64,000 nt of DNA, from assembly GCA_900539695.1 (NCBI GenBank), contig UQDG01000007.1:1-64000 (forward strand), in the 5' to 3' direction. Origin of the DNA: an uncultured Oscillospiraceae bacterium (lineage in GTDB: Bacteria; Bacillota; Clostridia; Oscillospirales; Ruminococcaceae). Shown here one piece after another: positions 1 through 7,867 of the stretch. The translations under genes and the position numbers were made by a program. The notes beneath the pieces were generated by a model. That model saw only the letters and a program-made list of their open reading frames with translations. It was not told where the DNA came from and ran no database searches. Each line of letters opens with the position of its first letter. Within the stretch, counting starts at the first letter, position 1.

Positions 1-170
1 TCCTAGGGGCGAGTAGCCCCTAGGCCGGGCCTCCCGCGCTATCGGAAGTAGCGGGACCTTTTTCGGTTCCTTTTGGGGTTCCAAAAGGAACACCTAAAAG
101 ACATTATGCCGTTTAGACGAGAGAGCGGCCGCAGGGTGGCCGCGAGCGGAAGCCGCCCGCCGCAAGCGAA
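1..170. repeat. R1: arm of a large structured repeat, cut by the window edge
   Basis: Non-coding. In order it holds a hairpin with stem CCTAGGGG/CCCCTAGG and loop CGAGTAG (2-24), the block GCGCTATCGGAAGTAGCGGG (from about 38), a hairpin TTCCTTTTGG/CCAAAAGGAA, and a hairpin gcggcc-GCAGGGT-ggccgc (125-143). The same block order recurs at 4.1-4.65, 7.87-8.33, 19.93-20.46 and 21.46-21.79 kb. Relative to the left half of the 4.1 kb copy it lies in the opposite orientation, so the pair forms inverted repeats around the tail tube, yitT and prfC segment. The left part lies outside the window. Confidence 0.8.
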
Positions 171-653
171 TCAAAGCCCTTCGTCCGCCACAAACTTCTT
201 CGTCTTAACGTCAAACTTGCCCTTCACCTTCACGCCGGTGTAGTGTACATTAAACGGGATCTGATACCCGGTGGTGTCGCCGCCGTAGCTGACGACCTCG
301 ATGTAGCACTCCTCGCGCACGGCGGGGTAGGTGGTGTCGGCGGTCTCGCCCCACAGCTTCACCTCGACGATGTCGGTCTTCAGGTCGTCCAGCACCAGGT
401 CGCCGTCGATGATCTCCTGCAGCTTTTCAAACAGCGGGTCGCCGGCCTCGGCGTAGTAGGGGCTGACCTCGCCCTGCTTCTGGTAGCCGTCGATGGTGAC
501 GGACGTCTGGCCCAGGATGTTGGATTTTTTCTCAACATTGGCGGTCAGTTCGGGGCTGTATTCCTCCAGGTCAGCGCCCAGGCGGCAGTAGTTTTCTGCG
601 CCGCCAAATCCGGCATTGAGGTAATGAGCCATGTATCTACGTTCAATTTTCAT
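171..653 (-). CDS. Phage major tail tube-like protein
   Basis: A 160-residue soluble protein resembling the tail tube subunits of siphophages of Firmicutes, which polymerise into the hollow tail. The sequence is rich in beta-strand-like segments, begins MKIERRYMAHYL and ends in a charged stretch. The start at 653 has AAGGAG six bases upstream; a second ATG seven codons later has no better site. It lies directly downstream of a tail-terminator-like gene on the same strand, the usual siphophage order, but faces away from the tail chaperone and tape-measure genes at 4.7-7.4 kb. The fold assignment rests on size, composition and context; no diagnostic motif is visible. It could also be another beta-rich virion protein. 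Confidence 0.65.
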   Translation of the reverse strand: MKIERRYMAHYLNAGFGGAENYCRLGADLEEYSPELTANVEKKSNILGQTSVTIDGYQKQGEVSPYYAEAGDPLFEKLQEIIDGDLVLDDLKTDIVEVKLWGETADTTYPAVREECYIEVVSYGGDTTGYQIPFNVHYTGVKVKGKFDVKTKKFVADEGL

Positions 654-680
654 GTTTTGCTCCTTTTCGTGTTAAGTTTG

Positions 681-1115
681 TTATGCGTCGTACCGCATGG
701 TGTACTCGGCCATCACGCGGATGCTGTACAGCGCGGTGCCGCCCGGGTCGGTGCGGTCCAGCTGGCCGCCCTCGGTGCGGACCTGCTCGGTGAGGGGTTC
801 GCAGTTGCCCAGCCGAGGCGCGCGGCCTGCGGCGCTTTCGGCCGCGACCCACGCCTGCAGCGCCGCCAGGCGGCGGGCGTTTTGCAGGGCGGTGTCGGTG
901 TCCCCTGCTGGCAGCGGCAGGCAGAGCCGCAGCAGAAATTCCGCACGGCAGCGCTGTTTTTGGCAGCCCAGCAGGTCGGTTTTGGTTTGCAGCACCTTTA
1001 CGCCCCGCAGGTACACACCGCCGGTGCCCAGCCGCGGACCGGCCTGGCCCCAGGTGAGGGAGAGGTCCCCCAAAGTGGGGGCACGGGCCAAAAATGTCAG
1101 CATTTCGTCGATCAT
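681..1115 (-). CDS. Phage tail terminator / minor virion-like protein
   Basis: A 144-residue protein with a Leu- and Ala-rich middle and a C-terminal strand ending in YSIRVMAEYTMRYDA, a pattern seen in tail-completion proteins that cap the tail tube. It is followed after 27 bases by the tail tube gene in the same direction. In siphophage genomes the terminator gene normally sits just before the tube gene, which is the main support for this call. ATG at 1115 is the first in-frame start; no strong ribosome binding site precedes it. A short minus-strand reading frame ends a few bases upstream, so it may once have been coupled to a now-lost head-tail gene. Function is inferred. Confidence 0.5.
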   Translation of the reverse strand: MIDEMLTFLARAPTLGDLSLTWGQAGPRLGTGGVYLRGVKVLQTKTDLLGCQKQRCRAEFLLRLCLPLPAGDTDTALQNARRLAALQAWVAAESAAGRAPRLGNCEPLTEQVRTEGGQLDRTDPGGTALYSIRVMAEYTMRYDA

Positions 1116-1165
1116 CTTGTCATGCAGACGCTGATAAAGAGGGCATCAGCCGCTCCAGCATGCTC

Positions 1166-1312
1166 AGATCGCTCAGGAGCTCCGGCTTTCAGGAATACAC
1201 TTGCAACAGGGGCAAAAAAGGCGCATACACCATTTGGTATGACACCGAAAAGTTTCCAGATGGCTTTCCCGTGCAGTTAACGTTGGAGGACGCGCGCGTA
1301 ATCAAAACTTGA
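1166..1312 (+). pseudogene. Possible C-terminal gene fragment
   Basis: A short plus-strand reading frame next to the head end of the minus-strand tail genes. From about 1166 it reads like protein (a segment containing GAYTIWYDTEKFPDG and ending VQLTLEDARVIKT) and stops at 1310-1312. There is no convincing start or ribosome binding site, and its upstream part runs into the region opposite the tail terminator gene. It may be the 3' end of a gene truncated when this segment was rearranged. I do not recognise the family, and chance reading frame is a real alternative. Confidence 0.25.
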
Positions 1313-1430
1313 CTACTAGAATAGTAGTTAAATATAGTACATAAATACGTTATATTTAACCAGTATTCAAACTTGAATAGTAGTGAATAGTACCAAGGTA
1401 GTATTCAAGTATTCAGGTATGATATAAGGA
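1313..1430. promoter_or_regulatory. AT-rich stretch with operator-like palindromes
   Basis: Strongly AT-rich compared with its surroundings. It has a perfect 9-bp inverted repeat TTAAATATA/TATATTTAA (1328-1336 and 1351-1359), a perfect TATTCAA-ac-TTGAATA palindrome (1364-1379), and repeated AATAGTAG and AGTATTCAA words. This looks like repressor operator DNA, but no matching regulator gene remains next to it. It lies between the fragment ending at 1312 and the yitT terminator. Confidence 0.4.
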
Positions 1431-1453
1431 ACACCTTTCGGCCAGAAGCCAAT

Positions 1454-1486
1454 AAAAAAGGGCGTTGCCGCATGGTGGCAACGCCC
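1454..1486 (-). terminator. Rho-independent terminator after yitT
   Basis: Perfect 10-bp stem GGGCGTTGCC/GGCAACGCCC with loop GCATGGT, followed on the minus strand by a run of T. It lies 27 bases beyond the yitT stop. The loop belongs to the GCANGGT loop family seen at many gene ends in this window. Confidence 0.85.
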
Positions 1487-1512
1487 GTAAGGCTGCTATG
1501 AAAATCAAAAAA

Positions 1513-2397
1513 TCAAATCGACCGAAACCCTTTACCCACGATCTCACTGCTGTTCACGATCGTAATAAACGCATGTTCATCCAGCGAATGTACAAACAGC
1601 CGTAATTTTTGCGCCTGTCCGCGGGTCAACACAGTAACCAGCACCCACTTTTCCTCGTGGGTGTAGGCACCCTGGGCCTGCTCCATGGTGGCCGAACGAT
1701 GCAGCTTGTTCACGATAAAATCCCGCACCGGTTCCGGCCGGGAGGTCACGACGGTACAAACCTTTCGCAGGTTAATACCTTCAATCGCGCTGTCCGCCAC
1801 GGTGCTTTTCAAGATCATGCCCAAAATGCAGTACAGCCCGGTAGCCGGCCCGTACAGGTAAGCCCCCGCCAGCACGATGCCTAAGTCGCTGACCATCAGG
1901 GCGCGGCCCACCGGCATGGAGGTGTACTTGTTCAAAATCATCGCTACAATGTCGGTTCCGCCGGTGGATGCGCCAATGTTGAACACGATGGCCGCGCCCA
2001 CGGCCGACAGGATCACCGCGTAGCAAAGCTCCAGAAACACATCGTTGGTCAACGGCGCACGTAAAGGTACAGCCCATTCAAAAGCGGACACATAAAAAGA
2101 AAGTGCAAACGATGAGTAAATCGTCCATCCCATGGAACGTATGCCAAGGAAGATGAACCCCAAAACCACCAGCACGGCGTTGACCACCCACATAAACGCA
2201 CCTACGTTAAATCGCGGGAACAGCGTCGCCAGCACGATGGACAGGCCCGACGTGCCGCCAAACGCAAAATGGTTGGGCGTTTTAAACAGGGCGATGCCTG
2301 CGGCAGTGGCCACAAGCCCCAGGTTCAGCAGAAAGAAGAACTCTGCATCTTCCCGGATTTGTTTCGGTGTAAGGTGCTTTTTTACCTCAGTCAGCAC
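1513..2397 (-). CDS. YitT family membrane protein (DUF161/DUF2179)
   Basis: A 294-residue integral membrane protein of the YitT family. The first two thirds carry five to six hydrophobic helices, with the family signature GASTGGTDIVAMILNK after the fourth or fifth helix and another Gly-rich segment (FGGTSGLSIVLA) near residue 50. The last roughly 90 residues form the cytoplasmic DUF2179 domain. Substrate is unknown for most members. Start is GTG at 2397 with AAGGGGG upstream; it follows prfC by 12 bases, so the two are probably co-transcribed, ending at the terminator near 1470. The pair is unrelated to the phage tail genes around it and lies inside a segment bounded by inverted repeat copies. 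Confidence 0.9.
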   Translation of the reverse strand: MLTEVKKHLTPKQIREDAEFFFLLNLGLVATAAGIALFKTPNHFAFGGTSGLSIVLATLFPRFNVGAFMWVVNAVLVVLGFIFLGIRSMGWTIYSSFALSFYVSAFEWAVPLRAPLTNDVFLELCYAVILSAVGAAIVFNIGASTGGTDIVAMILNKYTSMPVGRALMVSDLGIVLAGAYLYGPATGLYCILGMILKSTVADSAIEGINLRKVCTVVTSRPEPVRDFIVNKLHRSATMEQAQGAYTHEEKWVLVTVLTRGQAQKLRLFVHSLDEHAFITIVNSSEIVGKGFRSI

Positions 2398-2409
2398 AAA
2401 GCATCCCCC

Positions 2410-4023
2410 TTAGAACGTCAGGTTGCCGAACTCGGACAGCTTCAGATCGGGGTTATGCTGCTCGGCCCAGTTGATGCTCCACGGGCTGCCAAACAGCAGC
2501 AGCGGGTTGCCCTTCATATCCTCGATGGCGCGGGTGTCGCTGGTCAGGTCCAGGTGCTTTATGTCCAGCTCGTCCGGGTCATTCAGCACCCAGCGCAGAT
2601 GCTCGTATGGGAGAGTCTGCATGCGAATATCCACATTGTACTCGTTTTTCAGGCGGTACTCCAGCACTTCCAGCTGCAGCACGCCCACCACGCCGACAAC
2701 GACCTCCTCCATGCCGGAGCCAAGGTCGCGGAAGATCTGGATAGCGCCCTCCTGGGCGATCTGCTCCATGCCCTTCACAAACTGCTTGCGCTTCATGGTG
2801 TCCACCTGGGTCACGCGGGCAAAGTGCTCGGGCGCAAAGGTGGGGATGCCGGCGAACTGCACATGCTTTTTGCCGGTACATAACGTATCACCGATGGAAA
2901 ACACGCCCGGGTCAAACAGGCCGATAATGTCGCCCGCATAGGCCTCGCTGACGATGGCGCGGTCGTCGGCCATCAAACTGGTGCCGGTGGCAAGCTTGAT
3001 ATTTTTGCCCTCCTGGACGTGGAAAGCCTCCATGCCGCGCTCAAATTTGCCGGAGCAAATGCGCAAAAACGCGATGCGGTCGCGGTGGTTCTTGTTCATG
3101 TTGGCCTGGATTTTGAACACAAAGCCGCTGAACTGTTCACTGCACGGGTCGACCAGCTCGCCGGTCACGCTGTCCTTGCGGGGCAGCGGGGTGGGGGTCA
3201 GGCGCAGGAACTCCTTCAAAAACGGCTCCACGCCAAAGTTGGTCAAAGCCGAGCCGAAGAACACGGGGCTCAGCTCGCCGTGCTGCACAGCGTTCAGGTC
3301 AAATTCTTCCGCTGCACCGTCCAAAAGTTCAATATCCTCCGCCAGCTTGGCGTGGTTGGCCGCGCCGATCAGCTCGTCCAGGCGGGGGTCGCCCAGCTCG
3401 GCCTCGATCTCGTCCACCATCTTCACGCCGTTGGCGCGGCCGTCGCTTTCAAACGCCAGCACGCGGCGCGCGGTGCGGTCGTACACGCCCTTAAAATCCT
3501 TGCCGCAGCTGATGGGCCAGTTCATCGGGTAGGTCTTGATGCCCAAAATTTCCTCGATGTTCTCCATCAGTTCAAACGGGTCGCGGGCTTCGCGGTCCAT
3601 CTTGTTGACGAAGGTAAAGATGGGGATGTGGCGCAGGGTGCAAACTTTGAACAGTTTGATGGTTTGTGCCTCAACGCCCTTGGCCGCGTCGATGACCATG
3701 ACGGCGCAGTCGGCGGCCATCAGGGTGCGGTAGGTATCCTCGGAGAAGTCCTGGTGGCCGGGGGTGTCCAGGATGTTGATGCACTTACCCTGGTAGTTGA
3801 ACTGCAGAACAGACGATGTAACGCTGATTCCGCGCTGTTTCTCAATGTCCATCCAGTCCGAGACAGCGTGTTTGGCGCTCTGCTTGCCCTTCACGGAGCC
3901 AGCGGTCTGGATGGCCCCACCGTAGAGCAGGAGTTTTTCGGTCAGTGTAGTTTTACCGGCGTCGGGGTGCGAGATGATCGCAAACGTGCGCCGGGATTCA
4001 ATTTCTTCGCGCAATGATGCCAT
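2410..4023 (-). CDS. prfC: Peptide chain release factor 3
   Basis: A 537-residue translational GTPase that recycles release factors RF1 and RF2 from the ribosome after termination. The G domain begins at residue 13 with the P-loop SHPDAGKTTLTEKLL, followed by the G2 region around RGISVTSS, G3 DTPGHQDF and G4 NKMD. Full length for RF3 and colinear to the C-terminus. ATG at 4023 has GAGGAG upstream. RF3 is a non-essential housekeeping factor, so its position inside a phage tail neighbourhood is unusual and best explained by rearrangement. The yitT gene follows 12 bases downstream. Confidence 0.97.
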   Translation of the reverse strand: MASLREEIESRRTFAIISHPDAGKTTLTEKLLLYGGAIQTAGSVKGKQSAKHAVSDWMDIEKQRGISVTSSVLQFNYQGKCINILDTPGHQDFSEDTYRTLMAADCAVMVIDAAKGVEAQTIKLFKVCTLRHIPIFTFVNKMDREARDPFELMENIEEILGIKTYPMNWPISCGKDFKGVYDRTARRVLAFESDGRANGVKMVDEIEAELGDPRLDELIGAANHAKLAEDIELLDGAAEEFDLNAVQHGELSPVFFGSALTNFGVEPFLKEFLRLTPTPLPRKDSVTGELVDPCSEQFSGFVFKIQANMNKNHRDRIAFLRICSGKFERGMEAFHVQEGKNIKLATGTSLMADDRAIVSEAYAGDIIGLFDPGVFSIGDTLCTGKKHVQFAGIPTFAPEHFARVTQVDTMKRKQFVKGMEQIAQEGAIQIFRDLGSGMEEVVVGVVGVLQLEVLEYRLKNEYNVDIRMQTLPYEHLRWVLNDPDELDIKHLDLTSDTRAIEDMKGNPLLLFGSPWSINWAEQHNPDLKLSEFGNLTF

Positions 4024-4108
4024 TGGGGCATACTCCTCTACTATAAGTATCGTAGTATATCATACACAGTTTTAAGCGAAAATGCAATATTTTTTGAGAT
4101 TTTTTAAG

Positions 4109-4650
4109 GCTGCGGCGGCTTCCGTTTCGCGCCACCCTGCGGCGCTTCACGCGATTTAACGGCTTTCTTCCGCTATGTGTTCCTTTTGGAGACCCAAAAG
4201 GAACCGAAAAGGTCCCCGCTACTTCCGATAGCGCGGGAGGCCCGGCTTAAGAGCGCTAGTTCGTGCTGCGCACGAAGCGTCGCTACGCGCCGCGGGCCGC
4301 GCTCTTAAGAATTTAACAAAGGTTGGTTTGGCGGCTGCCCGCCGCCGATTCCTCTACACCGGGATACGGTCTCGCTAAAGTGTAGGGGGCGATGCTTGCA
4401 TCGGCCCCTACAGAAAAGGTGTAGAGGAATTTCGGCCCCGAAGGGGTCAATCTGGAGAGGAGCGAAAAAGCGTTAAGAAAAATGCAGCACTCCTGCATTT
4501 TTTAGCTTTTTTGCTGCTCGACCACATCTTTGGGGTTCTCAGGGGCGAGTAGCCCCTGAGGCGGGGTTCGCTGCCTCGCAACAGCGAGACTTTTTCGCTT
4601 CCTTTTTGGTCACAAAAAGGAAGGCATAAAAACAGTATGCTGTTATATTG
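4109..4650. repeat. R2: complete large structured repeat
   Basis: A non-coding composite element of about 540 bp, matching R4 (19928-20464) at a constant offset of 15815 bases with no indel and only about three differences that I could see. Its left half carries TTCCTTTTGG/CCAAAAGGAA, the CGCTACTTCCGATAGCG block and a long CTTAAGAGCG stem. The centre has GTAGGGGGCGATG/CATCGGCCCCTAC. The right half has AAAATGCAG-cactc-CTGCATTTT, CTCAGGGG-cgagtag-CCCCTGAG and TTCCTTTTT/AAAAAGGAA hairpins. The two halves are roughly inverted relative to each other. No gene is supported in 4024-4716. Confidence 0.9.
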
Positions 4651-4716
4651 GAAGGGTTGCCGCAGGGTGGCAACCCTGACTAAGCGCAAACCTAAACACA
4701 ACAGAAAGGACAAAAA

Positions 4717-5175
4717 ATGCAAACCTTAACCATCGATACCGGCATGCAGGAATATCTCATCAATAATCGCGCGGTGCTGCGCTTCAACCCCAGCGACCCC
4801 AACCTATATCACAGGTTCTTCGCTGCAGCCCCGAAGCTGGACGCCCTGGATGCCGAGCTGACCGAACAACTCAAGGCCCTGCCGGCAAAGCCGGACGATG
4901 CCCGCGCGGAACGGGGCCTGGCCCTGCTGACTGACTACGACCACCGCATCAAGGCGCTGCTGACCGAGATCTTCGGCGGTGAGAACGACTTTGACAAGGT
5001 GCTGGAGGGCGTCAACCTGGCGGGCACCGGCGCCAACGGCAAGCGTGTTGTGCAGAACCTTTTGGACGCACTCACGCCGATTTTGCAGGACGGCGCGGCC
5101 CAACACCTGCAAACTACCGCCGCCAACGCCCGGGCGGAAGCCGACGCCGCCCGCGCGGCGCGGGAGCAGGCATGA
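4717..5175 (+). CDS. Phage tail assembly chaperone-like protein
   Basis: A 152-residue protein directly upstream of a Gp15-family gene, the usual place of the first of two siphophage tail assembly chaperones that coat the tape measure before tube polymerisation. It has an N-terminal beta segment (about 1-35, ending RFNPSDPNLYHRF), a helical middle with a glycine-rich DFDKVLEGVNLAGTG segment, and an Ala/Arg-rich helical C-terminus. It resembles the DUF6673-type tail proteins, an assignment made from memory of the family. AGAAAGGA lies eight bases before ATG 4717. Its stop overlaps the next gene's start (ATGA), suggesting translational coupling rather than the frameshift used in some phages. 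Confidence 0.6.
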   Translation: MQTLTIDTGMQEYLINNRAVLRFNPSDPNLYHRFFAAAPKLDALDAELTEQLKALPAKPDDARAERGLALLTDYDHRIKALLTEIFGGENDFDKVLEGVNLAGTGANGKRVVQNLLDALTPILQDGAAQHLQTTAANARAEADAARAAREQA

Positions 5176-5768
5176 CCCCGAACCTGTGGACGCTGCCCGA
5201 GACCGTACACTTTGCTGACACGGATTGGCGGGTGCATACCGACTTCCGGGATGTGCTGGAGATCCTGCGCTGGCTGGACGGTTCTGCTGACCCTGCACTG
5301 ACCGACAGCGAGCGTTGGTACGTAGCGCTGGCGCTGTTCTACCGAGATTTTTCGCTCATGCCGCCAGTGCAATACCGAGAAGCCTGTGAAGCAATGGCAA
5401 CATTTGTGCAGGCAGGTCGCCCCGACGGCGGACCCTGTGCGCCCCGGCTGATGGACTGGCAGCAGGATGCGGCGCTCATCGCGGCGGGCACGGCGCGGGC
5501 GGCCGGGCAAGACCTGCGTGCGCTGCCCCACCTGCACTGGTGGAGCTTTTTGGGCTGGTTCGACAGCATCGCTGACGGGCCGTTTGCCACCGTGGTGGCC
5601 CTGCGGGACAAGCTGCGCCGCGGCAAAAAACTGGAGCCGTGGGAACGTGAATTTTACCGCGCCCACGGTGCCGAGGTGGACCTGCACCGCCCCGCCAGCC
5701 CCGAAGCAGACGCAGAAAAGCAACGTCTGCTCGCACTTTTAAAGGAGGACGAAAGGAGAGGAAGGTAA
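5172..5768 (+). CDS. Phage Gp15 family tail protein
   Basis: A 198-residue protein of the bacteriophage Gp15 family, found between the first tail chaperone and the tape measure in siphophages of Firmicutes and thought to be the second chaperone. Family features are visible: TDFRDVLEILRWL near residue 25, the segment LHWWSFLGWFDSI around residue 120, and the basic KKLEPWEREFYR stretch near residue 155. The start codon overlaps the preceding stop by four bases. It is followed by one base and then the GTG of the tape-measure gene. Length is normal for the family. Confidence 0.85.
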   Translation: MTPNLWTLPETVHFADTDWRVHTDFRDVLEILRWLDGSADPALTDSERWYVALALFYRDFSLMPPVQYREACEAMATFVQAGRPDGGPCAPRLMDWQQDAALIAAGTARAAGQDLRALPHLHWWSFLGWFDSIADGPFATVVALRDKLRRGKKLEPWEREFYRAHGAEVDLHRPASPEADAEKQRLLALLKEDERRGR

Positions 5769-5769
5769 C

Positions 5770-7449
5770 GTGGAAACGATTTCTTTTGATGAGATGTCGA
5801 CCCTGGACGTGCCCAGCGCCGCGCTGCGTAGCAGCCTGGACAAGATCGCGTCGGCGCTGCAAAAGGTGGGCGCGGCGGGCACCGATGCCAGTGCCGCCGT
5901 GGACGAACTGCGCACCAGCCTGCGGGCGGCCGCCGCCCAAAGCGTGAAAAGCGCCCGCAGCCTGGCCAAGTTTGACGAGATCAACCGGCTGAGCGCCCCC
6001 GCTGCCGAGAAAGCAGATGCCGAGAAAACAACCGCTGCAGCGAAGAAAACAGGCGGCTCCACCCGCAAAAGCGGCAGCCGGTCCGGCAGCAGGGCCAAGG
6101 CCGAAGCGGACGGGGAGGTGAGCATCTGGCAGGCGGCACTGCAAACCTTGCGGGATGCCTGGGATGGATTTTGGTTGTATCTGCAAACCTATTATGGCCC
6201 GGCCATTGCGGCGTGGCAGGCCGCGTGGGAGCAGATCAAGCAGACAGCGCTGGCTGTGTGGGAGCCGGTGCGCACGGCGGCGCTGGACCTTTGGAATGGT
6301 GCACTGCAGCCCTTGGCCGACTACCTGCTGACGGTGTTTCTGCCCGGCGTGGCCAACAGCTTTTCCCAGGCGTTCGCGCCGATCCTGGGTGGGACCATCA
6401 GCGCGGCCATGACAATTTTGGGCAACCTGTTTGTCTGGCTTTGCGGGCTGATCGGGGAACTGGTCAACACCGTGGTGCAGCCCGCGCTGGCCCTGCTGCT
6501 GGAGATCTGGCAGGGGGTGATGGACGGCATCACGGCTGCGTGGCAGGCCTACGGGCAGCCGATCCTGGACGGGCTGGTGCAGGCGTTTCAGGGCTTGACC
6601 GACCTGCTGACCGCCCTGTGGCAAAGTGTGCTGCAGCCCGTTTTAACGGACTTGATTTCGGTGATCGGCACCCTGTGGAGCGAGCATTTGCAGCCCCTGT
6701 GGCAGCAGCTGACCATGGCGCTGGGCGCTGTGATGAACCTGGTGCTGACCGTGTGGAACACCGTGCTGATGCCGCTGGCTGCCTGGCTGGTCAGCACGTT
6801 GGGACCGGTAGTGGCGCAAGTGTTTAACGGTATAGCGTCTGTTGTTGGCGTTGCCATCGGTCTGGTGGCGGATGCCGTCAACATTGGCCTGACCATTTTG
6901 CAGGGATTGGCGGACTTTTTGACGGCCGTATTGCAGGGCCGGTGGTCCACTGCCTGGAACGCCATGGCCGCTACCGTTACCACCGTTTGGAGCAAGATCA
7001 CTTCGACGATCCAAAGCGCGGTCAGCGGCATTTTGTCGGTGGTGCGGGGCATGGTCAGCGGCATCCAAAGCGCTGTCAACGGCCTGCTGTCGTCCATCAG
7101 TTCGGTGCGCAGCGCAGCGGGCAGCGCCATCGGTTCCGTGATGGGCCACAGCCTGCCGGTGGGGCTGCCCGTCGTGGCCGGGCTGGAAGACCTGCCGGTC
7201 CCGGCGCTGGCGGCGGGCGCGGTCATCCCGCCAAATCGCAAGTTTCTTGCGCTGCTGGGCGATCAGGGGGCGGGCACCAATGTGGAGGCTCCGCTGGCCA
7301 CGATCCGGCAGGCGATGGCCGAAGTTTTGGCCGGCTGGAATGGCGCAAACGACGGCCAGCCCATCAACGTGTACATCGGTGAGGAGCTGCTGGACAGCGT
7401 TATCGCCAACAGCGAGCGGCGCCGCAGCCTGCGCAGCGGCGGGAGGTGA
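5770..7449 (+). CDS. Phage tail tape measure protein (short)
   Basis: A 559-residue protein in the tape-measure position. Residues 1-115 are charged and helical. About 120-400 are a run of Trp- and Leu-rich amphipathic or hydrophobic helices (repeated W..V..P phrases), and the C-terminus has the Gly/Pro-rich SLPVGLPVVAGLEDLPVPALA segment ending in a helical RRRSLRSGGR. In phages this protein sets tail length and later enters the host membrane. At the usual rise of roughly 0.15 nm per residue, 559 residues would imply a tail of only about 80-90 nm, so it is either a naturally short type or deleted internally; the frame is intact. Start is GTG 5770 with GGAAGG just upstream. Confidence 0.8.
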   Translation: METISFDEMSTLDVPSAALRSSLDKIASALQKVGAAGTDASAAVDELRTSLRAAAAQSVKSARSLAKFDEINRLSAPAAEKADAEKTTAAAKKTGGSTRKSGSRSGSRAKAEADGEVSIWQAALQTLRDAWDGFWLYLQTYYGPAIAAWQAAWEQIKQTALAVWEPVRTAALDLWNGALQPLADYLLTVFLPGVANSFSQAFAPILGGTISAAMTILGNLFVWLCGLIGELVNTVVQPALALLLEIWQGVMDGITAAWQAYGQPILDGLVQAFQGLTDLLTALWQSVLQPVLTDLISVIGTLWSEHLQPLWQQLTMALGAVMNLVLTVWNTVLMPLAAWLVSTLGPVVAQVFNGIASVVGVAIGLVADAVNIGLTILQGLADFLTAVLQGRWSTAWNAMAATVTTVWSKITSTIQSAVSGILSVVRGMVSGIQSAVNGLLSSISSVRSAAGSAIGSVMGHSLPVGLPVVAGLEDLPVPALAAGAVIPPNRKFLALLGDQGAGTNVEAPLATIRQAMAEVLAGWNGANDGQPINVYIGEELLDSVIANSERRRSLRSGGR

Positions 7450-7454
7450 AGGAT

Positions 7455-7802
7455 ATGGATATTTTGACCATCGGCGGTGTGACGCTGCCCGCCCCCAACG
7501 AGTACAAGGTGCAGCTGAACGATCTGGACAGCAGCGACACCGGCCGCACCGAGGACGGCGTGATGATGCGCAACCGCGTGCGGGAGGGCATTGCCAAGAT
7601 CTCTGCCAGCTGGGCGGCGGTCTCCACCGCGGATTGCGCCAAAATTTTGAATGCCGTAAAGCCGGACAGCTTCGATGTGGCGTACTTTTTTGGCGAAATG
7701 CGGACGGCAAGGATGTATGCGGGGGACCGCAGCGCGGATTTGATCGCGGCCCGGGAAGGGAAAGGCGTTTGGGATGTTAGTTTGAATTTGATTGAGTTTT
7801 GA
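7455..7802 (+). CDS. Small phage tail protein (DUF6711-like)
   Basis: A 115-residue protein directly after the tape measure. It begins MDILTIGGVTLPAPNEYKVQ and has a conserved-looking GRTEDGVMMRNRVREGIAKI segment, resembling the DUF6711 proteins of Clostridial siphophages that sit between tape measure and tail hub. The role is probably in the distal tail but has not been defined. ATG 7455 is preferred because GGGAGG lies eight bases upstream; an in-frame GTG at 7446 would add three residues. A strong terminator follows at 7818, so this tail cassette ends here and the hub gene is a separate unit. Confidence 0.65.
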   Translation: MDILTIGGVTLPAPNEYKVQLNDLDSSDTGRTEDGVMMRNRVREGIAKISASWAAVSTADCAKILNAVKPDSFDVAYFFGEMRTARMYAGDRSADLIAAREGKGVWDVSLNLIEF

Positions 7803-7817
7803 GGGTGATGATTGGTC

Positions 7818-7848
7818 AGGGTTGCCACCCTGCGGCAACCCTTTTTTA
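7818..7848 (+). terminator. Terminator after the tape-measure cassette
   Basis: Perfect stem AGGGTTGCC/GGCAACCCT with loop ACCCTGC, then a run of T. The same stem in the opposite loop orientation occurs at 4653-4677, just upstream of the first gene of this cassette, so the 4.7-7.8 kb gene block is bracketed by inverted copies of one hairpin. Confidence 0.85.
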
Positions 7849-7867
7849 TAACGGCATCTTGCGAGTA

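Noticed and set aside
4313..4722. Short open frames inside R2 and the identical ones inside R4
   Set aside because: They cross hairpin stems, lack ribosome binding sites, and the changes between copies keep base pairing rather than codons.
5770..7449. Contractile tail (myophage or R-type) interpretation of the tail module
   Set aside because: No sheath, baseplate wedge or spike gene is present in the tail cassettes; the order fits siphophage tails.
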